A stretch of DNA of 64,000 nucleotides from Pycnococcus provasolii (Eukaryota > Chlorophyta > Pseudoscourfieldiophyceae > Pseudoscourfieldiales > Pycnococcaceae), in NCBI GenBank assembly GCA_938743325.2, contig OW568895.1:432916-496915 (forward strand), written 5' to 3'. A program made the position numbers and the translations under genes. A model generated the notes under the pieces. That model was not told the origin of the DNA. It searched no databases and was given only the letters and a program-made list of their open reading frames with translations. This document shows positions 27,797-37,223 of this stretch, piece by piece (position 1 is the first letter of the stretch; each line of letters begins with the position of its first letter).

Positions 27797-29568
27797 AGTT
27801 CTCGACTCTTCTTGTAAGGTTAAGCTGAGAGTGATCCGTGCGAAGTGATCCCGGGTAGGGAAATAATGCGAACACACGAATGACGAGCGCGGACGTTTGG
27901 GCGGCGGAGAAGGAGGTGGGTGACGTGATTTCGGGGTTCGTCATCACGTGATTGGTCGTCAAAACTCGATCGAGGAATCAATCAACAAAGGCGGTGGATG
28001 ACGATTAATAGAGGGGGATCTTCACGGGGATAAATATCAGCCATATTATTTGATAGTTCAGGTGGACCCATCTGTCCTTCTTTTTCTCTGACAGTCTGAG
28101 ATTGCTTCTTGAGACCGTCATCCACCTGATGACCCCCACCTCGTGGCACCAGGCCGCCACCCAAGGGCATATTAACCCAGCGCCACCTACCTTCTAATAT
28201 AAAAAGTAGAGATTGCAATGGGGATTTGTTGTTAAGTTTGGTTTCGGAAAAAAGTTGCCTCTCCCTAATAAAAAAGTTTTCTCGACCTAACGTCGGGATT
28301 CCTAAAAGTTGCGCCACCCTTATGCCCGTTATAGCAAAGGCCAGGAAATAACGGGAATCCCGACTTATAGCGTTCCCTACTGCGCCCTCCGACCAAACCC
28401 ACTTCCTGGACTTACCATAACGGGAATGGGCTGAATTTCCCACAACGGGAACGTATAACCAGGAAATCAATGGGCTCAATTTCCCACAACGGGAACGTAT
28501 AACCAGGAAATCGCATGTCGTTCCCGTTCAAGGCCACCGACCAAACTGTGCAACGGGGAGTTCCCCCCTCCCATGCGGGGCGTAGCCTGCAACAAGCTTC
28601 GCTTGTTAGGGGAAAAGAATGTTTTGGCCCTTGGCACCCCTGGGGGTGATGAACTGGGGAAGGTTGATCAAGGAAGGCATGGAACGGGTCCGTTGGGTCG
28701 GCGAATCTCGTGAACCCTCGGGAACCCTCGTCAAAAGGCGAATACCTCTACGCGAAAGGGGAAGGAGGAAAGCAATTAGCAACGCAACGCAACGCAACGG
28801 AAGCTCATCGAGCAATCCACATATGGTCAATATGTACTCAATAGTACTACCCTACACGAGGGAACGAACGCATCGTCGCATCGGTTCTTACACTAAAAAC
28901 GTTTTACTTCCTAGTCTATTCTATCGTTCCCGACGTGCGCCTACAGCACACTTGTAGTACTGCCTTTGTCTAAGTTAGCTTATCGCGCCTTGCTTTGTCT
29001 GGTCATTCTCGTGAGCAGAGAGAGGGCTCGTCTCGTCTGACGTCTGGGGAGTCTCGCCATCTGGTCTATTCTATCTGGGTCCCAGTTGCCAGTGTCCCAC
29101 TGGCCGGACCTTGGAAGTTCCCTGGAAAAGAAAGATGGCAGAGAAAGTTGACCACCTCTCTGCACTGAGCAAATCGTCCATGATCCATAACTTTGAGTTA
29201 CATTCCCTTTGTGGTACAGTATTATGATTAACAGCCTCTACTGTACCATACTGTGGTACTTACTATTCCCAAGGCTCTCCAAAACCTCCGTCTAATAAGT
29301 CGAGCGAGGCTCGCGCGTTTCCTACTAGGTCTATCTACGTCGTCCCGCGAGGCCGCGACGACTACGATAGTACTCCTTTCCCGTCGACTGGTGTTTTCCG
29401 ACACCGATATTGTGTCCGTCCCACCACTTACTCTGAGCCTGAAGTCTGCCTGAGGTGCGGTTGGTGGTGGAGTCGTCTTCGTCTTACCACCTCTTCCTGC
29501 GAGCTCTCTCGCGGGCCCCGACTTCCACTCCCGCAGCACTCGTCCTTAAGTACTCACCTACTGCGATA
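27797..29568. other. Noncoding part of tandem repeat unit 2
   Basis: This contains the promoter of YHYH copy 2 and the repeat-unit sequence shared with units 1 and 3. Between about 28030 and 28600 it carries sequence absent from the other units, including a 44-bp tandem duplication (28425-28468 and 28469-28512) with core ACAACGGGAACGTATAACC. The uninterrupted TTA target site equivalent to the transposon insertion is at 28776-28778. No gene is supported. Confidence 0.6.
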
Positions 29569-29673
29569 ATGTCGTCAGACGTGCTCGTCGTCACGCACGC
29601 CGAGGGCCCCGACTTGGAAATCCCGCCGTTCGCGGGAGAAAACGCCTCTGATGAAGGTGAAGGTGCAGCCTCC
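29569..29673 (+). pseudogene. Truncated copy of the first 35 codons of the gene at 33242
   Basis: From ATG at 29569, 35 codons ('MSSDVLVVTHAEGPDLEI...') match the start of the 200-residue protein at 33242 with one visible amino-acid change (E for D in 'FAGENASDEGEG'). Identity stops abruptly at 29673 and joins the antisense tail of YHYH copy 3, leaving a 65-codon fused frame to 29766. This marks the breakpoint of the tandem duplication. Confidence 0.9.
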
Positions 29674-29705
29674 AGAATTATTCCCTCCCTGTACGACCCT
29701 ACGGC

Positions 29706-31928
29706 CTACGCCGACATCGCGGCGAACGCCAGTCCAGCAACGCCGACGAAGAACGAAGGCACGTAAGCACCTGAAGTTTTCGTGGGAGCCGTGGTCACCG
29801 TCTTCACCGGCGCCTTGGTAGTCACCGTCTTCACCGGCGCCTTGGTAGTCGCCGTCTGCACCGGCGCCTTGGTCGTCGTCGTCGTAGGCGCCTTGGTCGT
29901 CGTCGTCGTCGGCGCTGCTGGCGCTGGTGTTGCCTCCGCCGGCGCTTGATCAATAGCCACCGTGGGCTCCTCGATGCCCGTGAAGCCGGTAATGCCGGCC
30001 GCCTTCAGGTTGGTCTCGTACGTCTTGTTGCCATCCTTGATAGCCGCTTCCAACTTGTCGCTAACCTCCTTCGCCTCGATCGCATCCTTCACAGCCACCT
30101 TGAATGTAACCTTAAGATTAGTCGCCGTAAGAGAACGACGCTTAGACGACGCGGCCACTACCTCAGCCTTCACACCCGTGATATACCTTTCGCTGATATC
30201 CATCGTTTTCGCCGTCGCACTGGCGAAGTTACCCGCGTCAAACTCGTCCTTGGTCATGCCCGCAAGCACCACCGACGCGTCAATCGGAGTCAGCTTGTCG
30301 TCAGGTCCGTCGTCGGGTCCGTCGTCGGTCCCGACGACGGCCTCCGTCGTCGTGTTCGTCGTGTTCGTCGTGGGAGCCTCCGTCGTCGTGGTCGTGGGTG
30401 CCTTGGTCGTCGTTGCCACATCCTCACCAGAAATCGTTGCCTCACACATATACCAACGAGTATCGCCATAATCGCTGCTCCAACCCTGCGCGTCAAGCGC
30501 GGTCTTAAGTTCACAAGTATTGTTTTCGAACTTCTCCAGAGTTTCCGTTGCATTCTTTTCGTCTGGCACAGCCACCTTGAAGGTGACTAAAACGCCTTTT
30601 GTCGAAGGCGTACCACCTTCATACCCGCATGCGACTATTTCCTTAGCTTCCACATCCGTAACGTCCTTCTGGGAAATTTCAAACACGTTCGCCACCACTT
30701 TTTCGAACGAACCAGCGCCGTATTGAGTGAGTCCAGAAAAGTGGCCTATGGATACGCCGTTGATCTCAATTGACGCGTCCCAAGTTTTGGTGGGAACCGC
30801 CTTTGTCGTCGTGGTCGTCGTGGGGGCCTTCGTCGTCGTCGTGGTCGTGGGAGCCTTCGTCGTCGTCGTGGGCGTGGGAGCCTTCGTCGTCGTCGTGGGC
30901 GTGGGAGCCGCCGTCGTGGGAGCTGCCGCCGTCGTGGGCGTGGGAGCTGCCGCGGTGGATTCGTAGCACGGACACCAGAGGTCGTACGTCTCCGTCTGGC
31001 CGTTGCCCATGTCCACCGACTTCATGCCATCGCATCCACCACGTTTGCCGCTGTCACTGCTCGTGTACAGCGCCTTGCACTCCGTGATCGAGTTGACCGG
31101 TCCAAAACATCCGTTGAGAAAAGGAGGCTCCGTCTGGATGTGGTAGTGGTACACCGTGGACGCCGAGATGCCGCCTGCGAACGTCGAGTTCGCGGGAACC
31201 GGTCCCGTGTGACCGCCGCACGCGTCGAGGTTCGTCGGCTTCGTGCCACCGTTCTCGTTCTTGCCATACAGGCCAACGCCGTCGAGCATGATTCCGACGA
31301 GGCCTGAGTGTCCGGCTGCGTTGACGTCGTAGTTGCATACGATGTCGGTGTGGTAGTGGTACGGCGTCGCGTGGCCTCCGCACGCGTCCATGAAGAGCGA
31401 GGTCATAACGTTAGTGTCTCCGCACTGCTTGAAGAGGCTGTGCTCGCACGTTCCGACGTCCATGCCCCCGGGACAGTATCCAAAGTACTTGGTTCCGTCG
31501 TAGCACGGGTGCGGCGGCCTCGTGTTCTCGGTCACCGATCCATCTGGGGTGCTACCAAATCCAGCCTCGAACGGCCCGTAGATGTTGTTCCCGTTCGTGG
31601 CGTACCCGACGTTTCCCAAGCCGGGTGCGGCGGCGGGTCCAGTCACGCTCGGGATGGAGGCCGTTCCGATGGTCCCTAAGAACTTGCCCGTCGCGGTGTT
31701 GTACGTGACAGACACCGTGGACGTGTCGCTGCTTCCCGTCGAGCTGGGCGCGGGTCCAGACGACGCGGGAGGTCCCGTTCCAGTTGGTCCCGTTCCTGAT
31801 CCACACCCGTCCGGCGGCTGTCCGATTCCCGGCCCCCACGTCACTCCCTGGCCGGAGCAGTCTTGCGCCAAGGCCATAGACGCAAGCATGGCAAGCATAT
31901 AAGCATATAAGCAAGCCCGGCACGCCAT
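29706..31928 (-). CDS. YHYH-domain, Thr-rich secreted surface protein, copy 3
   Basis: ATG at 31928 gives 740 residues. Domain order equals copy 2: signal peptide, 'DCSGQGVTWGPGIG' segment, YHYH domain ('HATPYHYHTDIVCNYD', 'TVYHYHIQTEPPF'), Thr/Ala/Pro linkers, domain with SFEKVVANVFEISQKDV, short 'DDGPDDGPDDKL' acid linker, domain with SSKRRSLTATNLKVTFKVAV, Thr-rich linker, hydrophobic tail. It differs from copy 2 mainly in the number of linker units and in scattered substitutions. Upstream sequence is nearly identical to that of copy 1, so copies 1 and 3 share promoters while copies 2 and 3 share coding structure, a mosaic suggesting gene conversion. Confidence 0.87.
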   Translation of the reverse strand: MACRACLYAYMLAMLASMALAQDCSGQGVTWGPGIGQPPDGCGSGTGPTGTGPPASSGPAPSSTGSSDTSTVSVTYNTATGKFLGTIGTASIPSVTGPAAAPGLGNVGYATNGNNIYGPFEAGFGSTPDGSVTENTRPPHPCYDGTKYFGYCPGGMDVGTCEHSLFKQCGDTNVMTSLFMDACGGHATPYHYHTDIVCNYDVNAAGHSGLVGIMLDGVGLYGKNENGGTKPTNLDACGGHTGPVPANSTFAGGISASTVYHYHIQTEPPFLNGCFGPVNSITECKALYTSSDSGKRGGCDGMKSVDMGNGQTETYDLWCPCYESTAAAPTPTTAAAPTTAAPTPTTTTKAPTPTTTTKAPTTTTTTKAPTTTTTTKAVPTKTWDASIEINGVSIGHFSGLTQYGAGSFEKVVANVFEISQKDVTDVEAKEIVACGYEGGTPSTKGVLVTFKVAVPDEKNATETLEKFENNTCELKTALDAQGWSSDYGDTRWYMCEATISGEDVATTTKAPTTTTTEAPTTNTTNTTTEAVVGTDDGPDDGPDDKLTPIDASVVLAGMTKDEFDAGNFASATAKTMDISERYITGVKAEVVAASSKRRSLTATNLKVTFKVAVKDAIEAKEVSDKLEAAIKDGNKTYETNLKAAGITGFTGIEEPTVAIDQAPAEATPAPAAPTTTTTKAPTTTTTKAPVQTATTKAPVKTVTTKAPVKTVTTAPTKTSGAYVPSFFVGVAGLAFAAMSA

Positions 31929-33241
31929 ATTTCTTGACTCTTGTAAGGTTAAGCTGAGAGTGGTGCGAAGTGATCCCGGGTAGGGAAATAATGCGAACAC
32001 ACGAATGACGAGCGCGGACGTTTGGGCGGCCGGCGGGGAGAAGGAGGTGGGTGACGTGATTTCGGGGTTCGTCATCACGTGATTGAATTGGTCAAAACTC
32101 GATCGAGGAAGCAACAAGGCGGTTGGTGGATGACGATTAATAGAGTGGGATCTTCACGGTGATAAATATCAGCCATCTTTCAGGTCTTCTTTTTCTCTCT
32201 GATGTCATGAGATGGCTTCTTGATGAGACCGTCATCCACCTGATGACCTCTCCATTGGGCCATTGGGGTCTCGCACCAGCCACCAGGCAGCCACCCTTCC
32301 TAGGGGAAAAGAATGCTTTGGCCCTTCGCACCTCCAGGTGGGGTGAACTCCATTGGGGAAGGAACTAAAGGCATGGGTCCGTTATTGGGTCGGTGAATCT
32401 CGTGAACCCTCGTGAACCCTCGTCAAAAGGCGAATACCTCTACGCGAAAGGGGAAGGAGGAAAGCAATTAGCAACGCAACGCAACGCAACGGAAGCTCAT
32501 CGAGCAATCCATGGTCAATACTCAATAGTACTACACGAGGGAACAAACGCATCGTCGCATCGGTTCTTAGACACCATTATTCATAGACTAGTCTCTATCC
32601 TATATCGTTCCCGACGTGCGCCTACAGTACACTTGTAGTACTGCCTTTGTCTAAGTTATGTAGTACTTAGCTTATCGCGCCTTGCTTTGTCTGGTCATTC
32701 ACGTGAGCAGAGAGAGGGCTCGTCTCGTCTGACGTCTGGGGAGTCTCGCCATCTGATAGTCTATCTGGGTCCCAGTTGCCACTTGCCAGTGTCCCACTGG
32801 TCGGACCTTGGAAGTTCCCTGGAAAAGAAAGATGGCAGAGAAAGTTGACCACCTCTCTGCACTGAGCAAATCGTCCATGATCCATAACCTGGAGTTACGT
32901 TCCCTTTGTGTACAGTAGTACGGTACAGAATTATGATTAACAGCCTCTACTGTGCCTGTGGTACGATTCCCAAGGCTCTCCAAAACCTCCATCAAAGTCA
33001 AAGTCGAGCGAGGCTCAAAGGCGCGTTTCGTACTACGATAGCTCTATCTACCGTCTACGTCGTCCCGCGACGCCTACATTCCCGTCGACTTTTGTTTTCC
33101 GACCCCGATATTGTGTCCCACCACTTACTCTGAGCCTCTGAGGTGCGGTTGTGGGCGGAGTCGTCTTCGTCTTGCAGCCTTCCCGACTTCCCCTCCCGCA
33201 GCACTCGTCCTTAAGGTAAGTACTTACCTACTGCGATAATA
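31929..33241. other. Noncoding part of tandem repeat unit 3 and promoter of the 33242 gene
   Basis: Repeat-unit sequence shared with units 1 and 2, with the intact TTA site at 32468-32470. The right part (about 32900-33241) is present in full only here and partly in unit 2; it is the natural 5' region of the gene at 33242, so unit 3 is the parental arrangement. No further gene seen. Confidence 0.6.
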
Positions 33242-33844
33242 ATGTCGTCAGACGTGCTCGTCGTCACGCACGCCGAGGGCCCCGACTTGGAAATCCCGCC
33301 GTTCGCGGGAGATAACGCCTCTGATGAAGGGGAAGGTGCAGCCTCCTTAGAACAAACCGTGGGTGATGATGCAGGGAACGAACTGCCTGCGAGACCAGCC
33401 ACCACGGCGCTGGGAAGGCGGCCAGGCTCAAGACCCGGAACGGGACTTAGGCCAGGGACGGGATTCGGCGCACGGGCAAGGCCAAACACCGCGCCGGCGT
33501 ACATGCCAAACCCGAGATACGATATGACGTTCATGACGAGCATATGCCAACGGCTCTGGGACGAAAAGAGAAGTGTTCTCGAGGGGGAGGACAACGAGGG
33601 AAGCGACAGCGAGGTGATGGCACAGCTCGAGGAGGAGCAGAAAGTCGAGGACGAGAAACGTGCGGAAGAAGATGCAGAGGACGAGCGGCGTGACGCGGAG
33701 GAGGCGGAGGCGATACGCCTCGAGGAGGAGAAGCGCAAGGCGGAGGAGGCGGAGCGCATTCGACTCGAGAACTTGGCAGCACAGGAAGCGCTCGAGGCGA
33801 TGAACGCCAAGGGTAAGAAGAAGAAGGGCAAGAAGAAGAAGTAG
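33242..33844 (+). CDS. Small coiled-coil protein with basic tail, function unknown
   Basis: ATG at 33242 gives 200 residues. The N terminus is acidic (MSSDVLVVTHAEGPDLEIPP), the middle has an Arg/Pro/Gly stretch and 'ARPNTAPAYMPNPRYDMTFM', and residues ~115-185 form a Glu/Arg/Lys-rich coiled coil ('DEKRAEEDAEDERRDAEEAE'). It ends with a Lys-rich tail (GKKKKGKKKK). I do not recognise a family. Its first 35 codons and 5' region were caught up in the neighbouring tandem duplication. Convergent with the gamma-glutamyl hydrolase gene, 74 bp between stops. Confidence 0.8.
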   Translation: MSSDVLVVTHAEGPDLEIPPFAGDNASDEGEGAASLEQTVGDDAGNELPARPATTALGRRPGSRPGTGLRPGTGFGARARPNTAPAYMPNPRYDMTFMTSICQRLWDEKRSVLEGEDNEGSDSEVMAQLEEEQKVEDEKRAEEDAEDERRDAEEAEAIRLEEEKRKAEEAERIRLENLAAQEALEAMNAKGKKKKGKKKK

Positions 33845-33918
33845 AAAATAAATCAATTGTGCTTCTTCTTTTTCACATGTGTACTCCTGTGTTTGCTTTT
33901 TGGCCGGCTTTTCGCTTT

Positions 33919-35022
33919 TCAGATGTCGTACACCTGGAAGAAGTTCGCCTCCACGCCGCCAGGTGGTGCCTCGCGTGCCATGAAGCGCACGTTGTAGTTG
34001 TAGATGAGAACGTCCATAGCCTCCTGCTGCGTGGCGGCGCGATTGCCGTTGCGCCGGCAGCGGTCGACGAACGCCTGCGCCATTCGAAACGTCACCTCGT
34101 CAGGCGCCAAGCCGTGCGGAATGTGCTGCTCGTTGTTGAATTCAAATGCATTCTTCTCCGGGTGCCACTGAACGGCTGTGAACTCGGCGTACTTGCCGTC
34201 CGGCACGCCGTCAATCGAGCTCACGTACCTGTTTCCCTGCTTATCGTCAGAGATGGATAGGATTCGCATCTTATCGGTCAGTTTGTCGTCAAACGCCGAA
34301 GGAGGAACGCCCTGAACGTGGTTTTCCATGGTGAATGCGTGTCGCTCGAGAGAAGCGAGCATGGCGTCGTCGAATTGTCGAAACAGCGTGGAGTTGCGTG
34401 CGTCGCGTGTGAGCGTGAGTGTGGACGCGTCGTCCTGCGCGTCAAACTGCTTGAGCAAGTTTCCGTCGTTTCCTGCGAGGTACACGCACATGGTTTCGAA
34501 TCCGAGGCACGTTCCGTGCACGGGCATGGGGTTTCCCGCTTGCGTTTGCTTGACTGCGTACTCCATGGCTTGCACGGCTGCATCGTAGAACGGCTGTCCC
34601 TGTTCGAGCGTCTGTTCTCCTCCCGGTATGAGCACGCCGTTGCATTTGTCGAGCGTTTTTTTTCTGTTTTCAGCCGTGTCGTCAAACTTGAGCGCGGCTG
34701 CGAGTCCTCCCGCCATTTCGACGTACTTGACGTACGACGCGGCAACGTATCCTCTGTTTGCGAGAGCGGGCGGCGCCGGTTGGCTCAAGATACATATGAC
34801 GGGCGCGCCATCCGTGGGGTAGTGTCCCCCACTCCCCCTCAAACCACTTACCATCCCAGAACCACCCGTAACATCAACATCAACCCCCCCAACAGCACCA
34901 GGAGCACCTCTCAGCCGCAATGGTGACGACGACGACGACGACGACGCAGGAGGTAAGTGCGAGGCCAAAGAAAACACCGCCACCACTACCACCAAGATCC
35001 GTGCTCCTCCTCCTGAAAGCAT
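33919..35022 (-). CDS. Gamma-glutamyl hydrolase (folate polyglutamate hydrolase)
   Basis: This 367-residue protein is a class-I glutamine-amidotransferase-like peptidase (family C26) that removes glutamates from folylpolyglutamates. The core starts 'PVICILSQP', with 'YVAASYVKYVEMAGG', 'CNGVLIPGGEQTL', the nucleophile elbow 'HGTCLGFE' (Cys172) and 'FTAVQWHPEKNAFEF' with the catalytic His287, all as in plant and animal enzymes. The ATG at 35022 begins a signal peptide ('ARILVVVVAVFSLASHLPPA'), fitting secretion or vacuolar location as known for the family, followed by a Ser run and 'LRLRG'. It is divergent from the gene at 35350 across a telomere-repeat-containing spacer. Confidence 0.93.
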   Translation of the reverse strand: MLSGGGARILVVVVAVFSLASHLPPASSSSSSSPLRLRGAPGAVGGVDVDVTGGSGMVSGLRGSGGHYPTDGAPVICILSQPAPPALANRGYVAASYVKYVEMAGGLAAALKFDDTAENRKKTLDKCNGVLIPGGEQTLEQGQPFYDAAVQAMEYAVKQTQAGNPMPVHGTCLGFETMCVYLAGNDGNLLKQFDAQDDASTLTLTRDARNSTLFRQFDDAMLASLERHAFTMENHVQGVPPSAFDDKLTDKMRILSISDDKQGNRYVSSIDGVPDGKYAEFTAVQWHPEKNAFEFNNEQHIPHGLAPDEVTFRMAQAFVDRCRRNGNRAATQQEAMDVLIYNYNVRFMAREAPPGGVEANFFQVYDI

Positions 35023-35139
35023 AAGAAGAGACTGCACTACGCGTGGCGTTTCGAATGAATGCGGCGGGGGATAAGACGTCCGGACGATCGGAAAATGGCG
35101 GCCGATACAGATGTGGGGGGAGATCGCCGACCACACCCA

Positions 35140-35206
35140 CCCTAACCCTAACCCTAACCCTAACCCTAACCAACTACCCTAACCCTAACCCGAACCCTAA
35201 TCCTAA
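35140..35206. repeat. Interstitial telomeric repeat in a divergent promoter
   Basis: About ten CCCTAA-type units (some CCGAACCCTAATCC variants) lie in the 327-bp spacer between the divergent ATGs at 35022 and 35350. The remaining spacer is unremarkable apart from a CT-rich run (35310-35330) just upstream of the plus-strand ATG. Confidence 0.95.
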
Positions 35207-35349
35207 CGCGGACCCAACAAAAGGTAAGAGGGGGCCCCTTCTTTTCTGCTCCCATCATCACCATCATCACCATCCTCACCATTCGAAATCGAACTAGGTT
35301 TCGTTAAGGTCCTCTCTCTCTCTCTTAAGACAACCGAACCTAACCTTGC

Positions 35350-36960
35350 ATGCGCTGGCGTTACTATTGGTGCACTCTACTTGTTGTTGTTGCTCTTGTT
35401 GGTGTTCACTCTGCGTCGTTCTTCTTTGTTAAGGCTGGCTCAATGTCTCCTCCTGACCTTGATGAGGCTTCGTCTCCTGATGATGATGATGTCTCCTGTT
35501 TCGAGAATGACGAATCTGGCCTCTCTTCCCAGGGGGGGCGTCAATTATTGGAAGTTCTTCCGGAGTTTTTGGACCCGCACGTCGTCCTTTCACAAAACAA
35601 CAACGCAATGTCCAAGGCAATGCTCTTATCTTCTCTATTCGACCGACTTGGCATCGACGACGCAGAGAGGGAGAGCATGCTACTACAAAAACTTGACGAA
35701 ATCATGCCTGCTTCGGACGACAACTTGCTTGCGCTGCAAATGTGGGCACTTCTCGCGGACCAAACGGTTGGCAACGTCGACTACGCGCGCGCGGGGTGCG
35801 GCTGGAACCACCCGGAAAGCAGGTCGGAGTACCGAAGAAGAACGCACGCGAGCTTTCACTCGAACATAACGCGCGAACGACGCAAGAAAGACAGGAAGCG
35901 TCTCGTCGATACGCTCGAAGGTGTGGTGCTGTCGGATGGCGGAGGGAACACGAACGCACTCGTCAGCGCGGCTGTCGAGCTTTTCGCGGAGATGTCGGGA
36001 TGTCGCGCGGTGGGCGCGGACGCGCCGACGGAGGAGGGTGTTCTTCAGGCGCTCAGAGCTGAGGGACTCGTGCCACTTCGCGCGCTGTGCGAGTGCGCAA
36101 AGAGCCGCGTCACCATGTCAGGTGCAAGCATTCCATCCGAACCGTACGAAACTGCCGTGCGCCGCCTCGCGGAAGCCGTCATTCGAGGCACGTGGCGCTC
36201 GCTTCGATACGACGCGGCAAGCGGTGACGTGCGGCAGCTCGCGGCACTCGACGACGCGACCCGCTCGGCGTGGTCGTTTCTCGGGCGCTGCGCGTCGGTA
36301 CTTGAGCCTGGCCGTTTCACGACGTGGGATGGCGTCGTGGGAACGTCGATGCACAGGCTGGTGCTCGAGGAAGCGCGTAAGCGTGGCCGGCCGATCGCCA
36401 TTCTCGCGGACACACTTGAGCTGCTGTGGGCCACCAAGATTGGCGGGCCGAGCCATGGATTCGACTACGAACCGCAGTGCCACCTGCCGTTACTCATGAA
36501 TGCTCGACATAAGGCGATCGTCGTCGTTGACGCTGGATTCGAGCACCACCCTGCTTTCCGGAGCCACGTGCGCCTGCTGCAGGTACACGGCGGCGACGCG
36601 TCGTCGCACCACGTGTACCTCGAGCCCCTCAATGCCTGCTTCTCCATGAATTCATTGGCCAAGCATGCACCGGACTACGGCGCTGCCGTGCGCGCGTATG
36701 CGGCACTGGCAATCACCCTTGCAGCCAAGCTGCACGTTCCACTCAGCTTTGAGCCTGGCCTACGCGCGGTGATACTAGACGCATTGCAGAGTGAAGGTTT
36801 CACGCCTCACGTCAAGCTCGAGCAGGTTCGCTACGTTCTGTATCCGTCCACGGCTGTCGTGGAGGCGTCAGACACGCTCAGCGCAAAGCACGACTGGGTG
36901 CAAATGGAGGAGGAGGTGACACCAACCTTACGCCGCGCCATATGGCACGCGCCGTCTTAG
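35350..36960 (+). CDS. Hypothetical secretory-pathway protein, 536 residues
   Basis: ATG at 35350 starts a signal peptide ('WCTLLVVVALVGVHSASF'), then an acidic, probably disordered segment to about residue 65. The remainder is an all-alpha/beta globular region without recognised motifs: 'LLSSLFDRLGIDDAERESML', 'IAILADTLELLWATKIGGP', 'HKAIVVVDAGFEHHPAFRSH', 'LHVPLSFEPGLRAVILDALQ', ending 'LSAKHDWVQMEEEVTPTLRR'. The last 60 residues recall endonuclease-like RAP or restriction-fold ends, but the resemblance is too weak to name. Four repeated 'E/DALxxEG' turns suggest helical repeats. Codon use and length support a real gene. Confidence 0.8.
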   Translation: MRWRYYWCTLLVVVALVGVHSASFFFVKAGSMSPPDLDEASSPDDDDVSCFENDESGLSSQGGRQLLEVLPEFLDPHVVLSQNNNAMSKAMLLSSLFDRLGIDDAERESMLLQKLDEIMPASDDNLLALQMWALLADQTVGNVDYARAGCGWNHPESRSEYRRRTHASFHSNITRERRKKDRKRLVDTLEGVVLSDGGGNTNALVSAAVELFAEMSGCRAVGADAPTEEGVLQALRAEGLVPLRALCECAKSRVTMSGASIPSEPYETAVRRLAEAVIRGTWRSLRYDAASGDVRQLAALDDATRSAWSFLGRCASVLEPGRFTTWDGVVGTSMHRLVLEEARKRGRPIAILADTLELLWATKIGGPSHGFDYEPQCHLPLLMNARHKAIVVVDAGFEHHPAFRSHVRLLQVHGGDASSHHVYLEPLNACFSMNSLAKHAPDYGAAVRAYAALAITLAAKLHVPLSFEPGLRAVILDALQSEGFTPHVKLEQVRYVLYPSTAVVEASDTLSAKHDWVQMEEEVTPTLRRAIWHAPS

Positions 36961-37223
36961 TATATAAATACATTTAAGATTTGTTTTTCATTGATCATTT
37001 CGTTCTCTCTCTCTTCTTTCAACACCCTTGCCTCCATTCACCTAAGCACCTAGCCGTACGCGCCTTGTTTTGTGCACATGATCATCACATTGTGCAAACA
37101 AACGCGCTGTGAGTGGCGCCGTTGAATGTGCTGCGAGGAGTGGCGTGAATGGGACGGACGGGACGGACGGGACCGTTGGACGAAGTAAAACCCAGTTCCA
37201 TATTACTGAATGATCAATTCCAC

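Noticed and set aside
27982-28479. 165-codon minus-strand ORF
   Set aside because: Lies in the variable noncoding part of a tandem repeat unit and includes a 44-bp tandem duplication; the other two units do not keep it.
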